From NCBI GenBank assembly GCA_025041175.1, contig JAKCFJ010000001.1, forward strand, positions 930,001 to 994,000: a stretch of 64,000 nt of DNA, in the 5' to 3' direction. This DNA comes from Halobacteriales archaeon YIM A00010. Its GTDB lineage: Archaea; Halobacteriota; Halobacteria; Halobacteriales; Haloarculaceae. How positions within the stretch are numbered: position 1 is the first letter of the stretch; each line of letters begins with the position of its first letter. The translations under genes were made by a program, and so were the position numbers. The notes below the pieces were generated by a model that saw only the letters and a program-made list of their open reading frames with translations, searched no databases and had not been told where the DNA came from. Shown one piece after another: positions 59,624-64,000 of this stretch.

Positions 59624-60816
59624 CGCTCATCACCCAGATACGACTCCGGAAGGTGCTCGATTCCCGAGGGAATCCGACGGTCGAAGCCGACGTATCGACC
59701 GAGAGCGGCGGGTTCGGACGCGCGAGTGCGCCGAGCGGGGCGAGCACGGGCGAGTACGAGGCGATCGAGCTGCCCGCCGACGAGTCGATCGCCAACGCCC
59801 GGGAGTTGGCCGTTCCGCGGCTCGAAGGCCACGTGTACGCCGGCGATCAGCGCTCGGTCGATCGGATGCTTCAGGAAGCGGATGGCACCGACAATTTCGG
59901 TGAGATCGGCGCGAACAGCGCGGTCGCCATCAGCATGGCGGCGGCGAAAGCGGGCGCTGACGTGCTCGGTGCGCCGTTGTACCAGCATCTCGGTGGTGCG
60001 TTCCGGGGATCGTCGTACCCGACGCCACTCGGTAACGTGATCGGCGGCGGCGAGCACGCCACAGATGGCACGGACATCCAGGAGTTTCTGGCCGTCCCAA
60101 CCGGTGCACCGAGCGTTTCCGACGCCGTCTTCGCCAACGCGGCGGTGCACGGAACCGTCCACGACATCCTTTCAGATCGGGGGATCGCGGCCGAAAAGAG
60201 CGATGAAGGCGCGTGGTCGCCCCCGATCGCTGACAGCGAGGCGTTCGAGATCGTGTCCGAGGCGACCGAGACCGTGAGCGAGCAGGTGGGCTTTACGATC
60301 CGGTTTGGACTCGATGTCGCGGCGTCAGAGCTGTTCGACGGCGAGGAGTACCAGTATGGAGATTCGTCGCGGACGACCGACGAACAGATCGAGTACGTCG
60401 CCAGTCTCGTCGAGGAGTACGATCTCGCCTACGTGGAGGACCCGCTCGACGAAAACGATTATGCGGGCTTCGAGACGCTCACGTCGCGGGTCGGTGACCG
60501 AACGCTCGTCTGTGGCGATGACCTGTTCGTGACGAACACCGACCGGCTCAGCGACGGCATCGAGCGCGGCGCTGCAAACAGCATTCTCGTCAAACCCAAC
60601 CAGATCGGAACCCTGACCGACGCGTTCGATGCCGTCGAACTCGCCGTCGAAAACGGCTACGGGCCGGTCATTTCACACCGGAGCGGCGAGACCGAAGACA
60701 CCACCATCGCACACCTCGCAGTGGCGACCGCAGCACCCTACATCAAAACGGGCGCGGTCGGCGGCGAGCGAACTGCGAAACTCAACGAACTCATCCGAAT
60801 CGAGACGAACGCATGA
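59620..60816 (+). CDS. eno: Enolase
   Basis: The 398-aa product has [68 protein letters not shown] (metal Asp), [14 protein letters not shown] (metal Glu), [14 protein letters not shown] (metal Asp), [18 protein letters not shown] (catalytic Lys) and [17 protein letters not shown]. It interconverts 2-phosphoglycerate and PEP. Overlaps rpoK and rps2, as in the haloarchaeal cluster. Confidence 0.97.
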   Translation: MTLITQIRLRKVLDSRGNPTVEADVSTESGGFGRASAPSGASTGEYEAIELPADESIANARELAVPRLEGHVYAGDQRSVDRMLQEADGTDNFGEIGANSAVAISMAAAKAGADVLGAPLYQHLGGAFRGSSYPTPLGNVIGGGEHATDGTDIQEFLAVPTGAPSVSDAVFANAAVHGTVHDILSDRGIAAEKSDEGAWSPPIADSEAFEIVSEATETVSEQVGFTIRFGLDVAASELFDGEEYQYGDSSRTTDEQIEYVASLVEEYDLAYVEDPLDENDYAGFETLTSRVGDRTLVCGDDLFVTNTDRLSDGIERGAANSILVKPNQIGTLTDAFDAVELAVENGYGPVISHRSGETEDTTIAHLAVATAAPYIKTGAVGGERTAKLNELIRIETNA

Positions 60817-61619
60817 GCAACAACGAAGAAGGATTAGAGGAGCCCGATTCGAACGGTACCGAGGCTCCCGAAAACGACACAGACATGACAACGAAAGCAG
60901 ACTCGGACACTGAGACTGAACCAGCAGAACCGGAGGCAAACGCGGATCCGACGGACGAACCGGAACGCGACGCCGCCAACCCCGATTCGACCGGGGAGGA
61001 CCAGCCGGTGCTCGATGAGGACGTGATGCCAGACGACGAGGCGGATCTGCTCATCCCGGTCGAGGAGTACCTCGGTGCCGGCGTTCACATCGGCACCCAG
61101 CAAAAGACGGAGTCGATGGAGCGGTTCATCCACCGCGTTCGAACGGACGGGCTGTACGTGCTCGATGTGAGCCAGACCGATTCCCGCATCCGGACGGCGG
61201 CCCAGTTCATTGCGAACTACCAATCCGATCAGATCCTCGTCGCCTCATCGCGCCAGTACGGGCGTTTCCCGGCCGAGAAGTTCGCTACGGCGGTCGGTGC
61301 GCGCGCTCGCACCGGTCGGTTCATCCCCGGGACGCTCACGAATCCGGAGTACGAGGGGTACATCGAACCGGACGTGGTCGTCGTCACTGATCCGATCGGC
61401 GACGCACAGGCCGTCAAGGAGGCCATTACGGTCGGAATCCCCGTCGTGGCGATGTGCGACTCGAACAACACGACCGGAAACGTCGATCTCGTCGTGCCGA
61501 CGAACAACAAGGGACGACGCGCGCTGTCGGTCGTCTACTGGTTGCTCGCCAACGAAGTAGTCGACAACCGCGGCGGCAACCCGACGTACGCGCTCGAAGA
61601 CTTCGAAGAAGGGATGTGA
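60813..61619 (+). CDS. rps2: 30S ribosomal protein S2 (uS2) with acidic N-terminal extension
   Basis: The 268-aa product has an unusually acidic N-terminal tail of about 75 residues ([20 protein letters not shown] and more), then the S2 core [40 protein letters not shown] and [40 protein letters not shown]. The tail is a haloarchaeal trait. It overlaps enolase by 4 bp. Confidence 0.96.
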   Translation: MSNNEEGLEEPDSNGTEAPENDTDMTTKADSDTETEPAEPEANADPTDEPERDAANPDSTGEDQPVLDEDVMPDDEADLLIPVEEYLGAGVHIGTQQKTESMERFIHRVRTDGLYVLDVSQTDSRIRTAAQFIANYQSDQILVASSRQYGRFPAEKFATAVGARARTGRFIPGTLTNPEYEGYIEPDVVVVTDPIGDAQAVKEAITVGIPVVAMCDSNNTTGNVDLVVPTNNKGRRALSVVYWLLANEVVDNRGGNPTYALEDFEEGM

Positions 61620-61638
61620 ACGGTCTGCTGAAACGGTG

Positions 61639-62337
61639 TCAGGAGTCCGATTCGATCTCGATCCCGAGTTCCGCTAGCAGCGTTTGAGCGGCTGCCGCCG
61701 ACGATTCTGGGCCGCGTGCGGAGATGAGATCGCCATCGACAGCGACGCTGGTGTCGGCGTCGAGTTGAGCGTTCCAATTGCCGCCGACGGCTGTGACTTC
61801 GTCTTCGACCCAGTAAGGGATCTTGCGTCCGTCGGGCAGCCGATCGTGGTCGTCGACGATTCCGTCCTCCCACTCGTTGGGGAACCCGGTCACGTTGCGG
61901 CCCGCAGCGAGCCACTCGCCGGGTTCGGTTCGGGTGAACGCGAGGATGCCGACGGCGTGACAGATAACCATCGCTTTGCCCGTGGGTCCCGCCACAGTCG
62001 TGGCGAGCGCTCGGCGGGCGTGATGGTCGTGGTTGATGTCCCACACGGTCCCGTGCCCACCCGGAATCACCACCGCGTCGTAAGCATCGGCGTCGACGGC
62101 AGCGATCGGGGTGGGATCGTTCAGTCGCTCGTCGGTTTCGTGAACCGACCGGATGTGGTCTGCGGTCTCCGATCCGACTTCCTCGGGATCGATCGAGCGC
62201 TCGTCGATGACCGGCGGTGCACCCGAGGGCGTCGAGACGGTGGTGTCGACGCCAGCCTCTGAGAGGGTGGTCAGCGGCTCGATGCACTCCTCGCCCCAGT
62301 AGCCTTCTTCGCTAACGATGAACAGTGCGGATGGCAT
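61639..62337 (-). CDS. DJ-1/PfpI (Hsp31-like) family protein
   Basis: The 232-aa product starts MPSALFIVSEEGYWGEECIE. It has the Glu in EEGYWGEE, AVVIPGGHGTVWDINHD, and the nucleophile Cys in AMVICHAVGILAF, followed by a second His region. The group includes glyoxalase III/deglycase chaperones. Transcribed against the ribosomal cluster, an insertion relative to its usual order. Confidence 0.87.
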   Translation of the reverse strand: MPSALFIVSEEGYWGEECIEPLTTLSEAGVDTTVSTPSGAPPVIDERSIDPEEVGSETADHIRSVHETDERLNDPTPIAAVDADAYDAVVIPGGHGTVWDINHDHHARRALATTVAGPTGKAMVICHAVGILAFTRTEPGEWLAAGRNVTGFPNEWEDGIVDDHDRLPDGRKIPYWVEDEVTAVGGNWNAQLDADTSVAVDGDLISARGPESSAAAAQTLLAELGIEIESDS

Positions 62338-62469
62338 GGGAGGAACACTACACGCGCTCACAAGAAAAGGGATATGCTTCCACTGCTCTCTGGAACCAGT
62401 GGGAGCATCGGAGTGGGAGCGCGACGGGAGTTCAGATGTCTTTAACTGTTCGCTCCGGAAGGTGGAGGT

Positions 62470-63462
62470 ATGACCGTTTCGAGCGCGCCAGGGAAGGTGT
62501 ATCTCCTGGGCGAACACGCTGTCGTGTACGGCGAGCCAGCGGTGCTGTGTGCGATCGAACGCCGAGCCACTGTCACCGCTACCGCGCGGGACGACGATCG
62601 GATTCGGGTACAAGCACGTGATCTGACGATCGATGGGTTCTCAGTCGAGTACGGCGATGGAGTGGTGGACGAGACGGCCGACATCGACGTTCCCCACCCG
62701 CTCGTCGAGGCCGCCGTGGGCTACGTCGACGGCGCGATCGAGCAGGTTCGAGAGATCGTCGACGACTCCACCGGCTTTACGATCACCATCGAGAGCGACA
62801 TTCCGTTGGGCGCTGGGTTGGGATCCTCGGCCGCGGTCGTGGTGGCGGCGATCGATGCGGCCACCCGAGAGATGGGCGTCGAGCTCGCGCCCGAGGAGAT
62901 CGCGGATCGCGCCTACCGCGTCGAGCACGACGTACAGGACGGGCAGGCGTCCCGCGCCGACACGTTCTGTTCCGCAATGGGGGGGACGGTCCGCGTCGAG
63001 GGCGTGGACTGTCAGACGATCGAGGAGTCACCTCGGCTTCCCCTCGTCATCGGCTACGACGGGGGGGCCGGCGATACGGGCGCGCTCGTTGCCGGCGTGC
63101 GCGGTCTCAAGGACGAATACGACTTCGCCGCCGACACGGTGCGGGCAATCGGTGACGCCGTCAGAACTGGCGAGCGAGCGCTCGCTGACGAGAATCGTCA
63201 GGAGTTCGGACGGCTGATGGATTTCAACCACGGGCTATTGTCGGCGCTCGGGGTGTCCTCCCGTTCGCTCGATGCGATGGTGTGGGCCGCCCGCGACGCC
63301 GGGGCGCTCGGCGCGAAACTGACGGGCGCGGGCGGCGGTGGCTGTATCGTCGCCCTCGATCCCACGCCGGATACGGAGACGGCGCTCCAGTACACGCCCG
63401 GTTGTGAGGAAGCGTTCCGCGCCGAACTGGACCGCGACGGGGTGCGGGTGGAATCGGAATGA
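62470..63462 (+). CDS. mvk: Mevalonate kinase
   Basis: The 330-aa GHMP kinase starts MTVSSAPGKVYLLGEHAVVY with the ATP motif PLGAGLGSSAAVVVAAIDAA, the catalytic Asp region DVQDGQASRADTFCSAMGG and the C-terminal KLTGAGGGGCIVAL. It makes 5-phosphomevalonate for isoprenoid synthesis. Coupled to the next gene by ATGA at 63459. Confidence 0.96.
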   Translation: MTVSSAPGKVYLLGEHAVVYGEPAVLCAIERRATVTATARDDDRIRVQARDLTIDGFSVEYGDGVVDETADIDVPHPLVEAAVGYVDGAIEQVREIVDDSTGFTITIESDIPLGAGLGSSAAVVVAAIDAATREMGVELAPEEIADRAYRVEHDVQDGQASRADTFCSAMGGTVRVEGVDCQTIEESPRLPLVIGYDGGAGDTGALVAGVRGLKDEYDFAADTVRAIGDAVRTGERALADENRQEFGRLMDFNHGLLSALGVSSRSLDAMVWAARDAGALGAKLTGAGGGGCIVALDPTPDTETALQYTPGCEEAFRAELDRDGVRVESE

Positions 63463-64000
63463 CGATCGTTCTCAAACTCGGCGGCAGCGTCGTTACCGAC
63501 AAGGATGCGCCCGAAACCGTCGACCGAGAGGCGCTCGAAGCGGCCAGCAGAACGATCGCTGCGCACGGAGATCGCGATCTCGTGGTGATCCACGGCGGCG
63601 GGAGCTTCGGGCACCACCACGCCGCCGAACACGGCGTCAGTCGAACCACGGGCACACACGACACCGAGGCTATCAGAGCCATCCACGGCGCGATGGGGCG
63701 GCTCAACGCGGCCGTGGTGGATGCACTGGCTGCGGAGGGCGTCCCTGCGATTCCCGTTCGGCCGCTGTCTGCTGGCCGTCGGTCGGCGGGGGGTGAGCTA
63801 CAGCTACCGACCGAGCAGGTGAAAACGTTGCTCGCCGAGGGGTTCGTCCCCGTGCTGCACGGCGACGTGATCGCACACGAGGAGCACGGGGCCACCATCC
63901 TCAGTGGGGACGAGTTGGTCTGTGCGCTGGGCGGGGCGCTTTCTGTCGACAGGGTGGGGCTGTGTTCGGCGGTGCCCGGCGTGCTCGATGGCGGGGACGT
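63459..64000 (+). CDS. ipk: Isopentenyl phosphate kinase, N-terminal part (cut by window end)
   Basis: At least 180 codons: MTIVLKLGGSVVTDKDAPET, VVIHGGGSFGHHHAAEHGVS with the IPK-specific catalytic His, then FVPVLHGDVIAHEEHGATIL and LSGDELVCALG. This amino-acid-kinase-fold enzyme makes isopentenyl diphosphate in the archaeal mevalonate pathway. The stop lies beyond 64000. Confidence 0.95.
   Translation, partial: MTIVLKLGGSVVTDKDAPETVDREALEAASRTIAAHGDRDLVVIHGGGSFGHHHAAEHGVSRTTGTHDTEAIRAIHGAMGRLNAAVVDALAAEGVPAIPVRPLSAGRRSAGGELQLPTEQVKTLLAEGFVPVLHGDVIAHEEHGATILSGDELVCALGGALSVDRVGLCSAVPGVLDGGD

Overview
This window is chromosomal DNA of a halophilic archaeon (class Halobacteria). The signs are acidic proteins, high GC with T/A-rich box A promoters often about 27 nt before the start codon (leaderless genes), archaeal ribosomal and RNA polymerase genes in haloarchaeal order, a double-length TatC translocase, and haloarchaea-restricted families (DUF5802, DUF5799, HEWD, DUF7344, DUF7126). 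The genus cannot be fixed from the sequence.

Layout. 1-107 is the 5' end of gatD. 139-2070 is a non-housekeeping element made of hairpin repeats around a tiny zinc-finger ORF. 2.1-7.9 kb holds a DtxR-type metal regulator, then a DUF368 lipid-carrier transporter coupled to the oligosaccharyltransferase AglB, with a divergent GT2 glycosyltransferase. 7.8-9.8 kb has a TrmB regulator and a luciferase-like oxidoreductase. 9.8-14.1 kb is one operon (SDR reductase, carboxylase beta, small carboxylase subunit, thiolase, DUF35 partner) that fits polyhydroxyalkanoate precursor supply. 14.4-18.8 kb holds three more glycan genes (GT75/RGP-like, GT39-like, dolichyl-phosphate sugar synthase). 19-23.6 kb is mixed: DUF7344, aldo/keto reductase, MBL hydrolase, APH-type kinase and a wHTH/PemK toxin-antitoxin pair. 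23.6-30.1 kb carries pyrG-guaAb-DUF7126, a hydrolase, PspA and thrS. 30-37.6 kb contains dgcN-dgcA, several conserved membrane or unknown proteins, a sequon-rich secreted protein and an ArsR-type regulator. 38-40.9 kb carries a pterin-binding-enzyme relative, the second copy of the hairpin/zinc-finger element, and a DEDD nuclease. 40.9-54 kb is housekeeping: CutA, dodecin, YjbQ, an A-type Fe-S carrier, TrmJ, OsmC, FAH, CspA, a carbamoyltransferase, TatCt, Mrp and MoaA. 55-64 kb is the classical tRNA-Ser / S13-S4-S11-RpoD / tRNA-Leu / L18e-L13-S9-RpoN-RpoK-Eno-S2 cluster followed by mevalonate kinase and isopentenyl phosphate kinase (cut by the window end).

Genes working together. DUF368, AglB, the GT2, GT75 and GT39-like proteins and the DPM-like enzyme outline lipid-linked glycan assembly and S-layer/secreted protein glycosylation; the sequon-rich secreted protein at 35.4 kb is a plausible client. 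Mevalonate kinase and IPK feed the isoprenoids for membrane lipids and the dolichol carrier.

The most unusual content is non-coding. (1) Two related units (139-2070 and 39174-40050) have inverted hairpin-rich ends flanking a conserved promoter, a leader that can fold into four successive hairpins with compensatory differences between copies, and a CPVCG micro-ORF; a solo end lies at 37644-37770. The hairpins nearly all have 7-9 bp perfect stems with exactly 3-nt loops. (2) A family of about 105-210 bp elements is bounded by inverted ATACTGTCGGTC-type repeats at 17964, 19702 (nested) and 36309. (3) A strong promoter precedes a foldable gene-less segment at 43.2-43.3 kb. (4) Two decaying genes, a DUF2071 fragment and a probable archaeal ThrRS editing-domain fragment beside thrS, are also visible.
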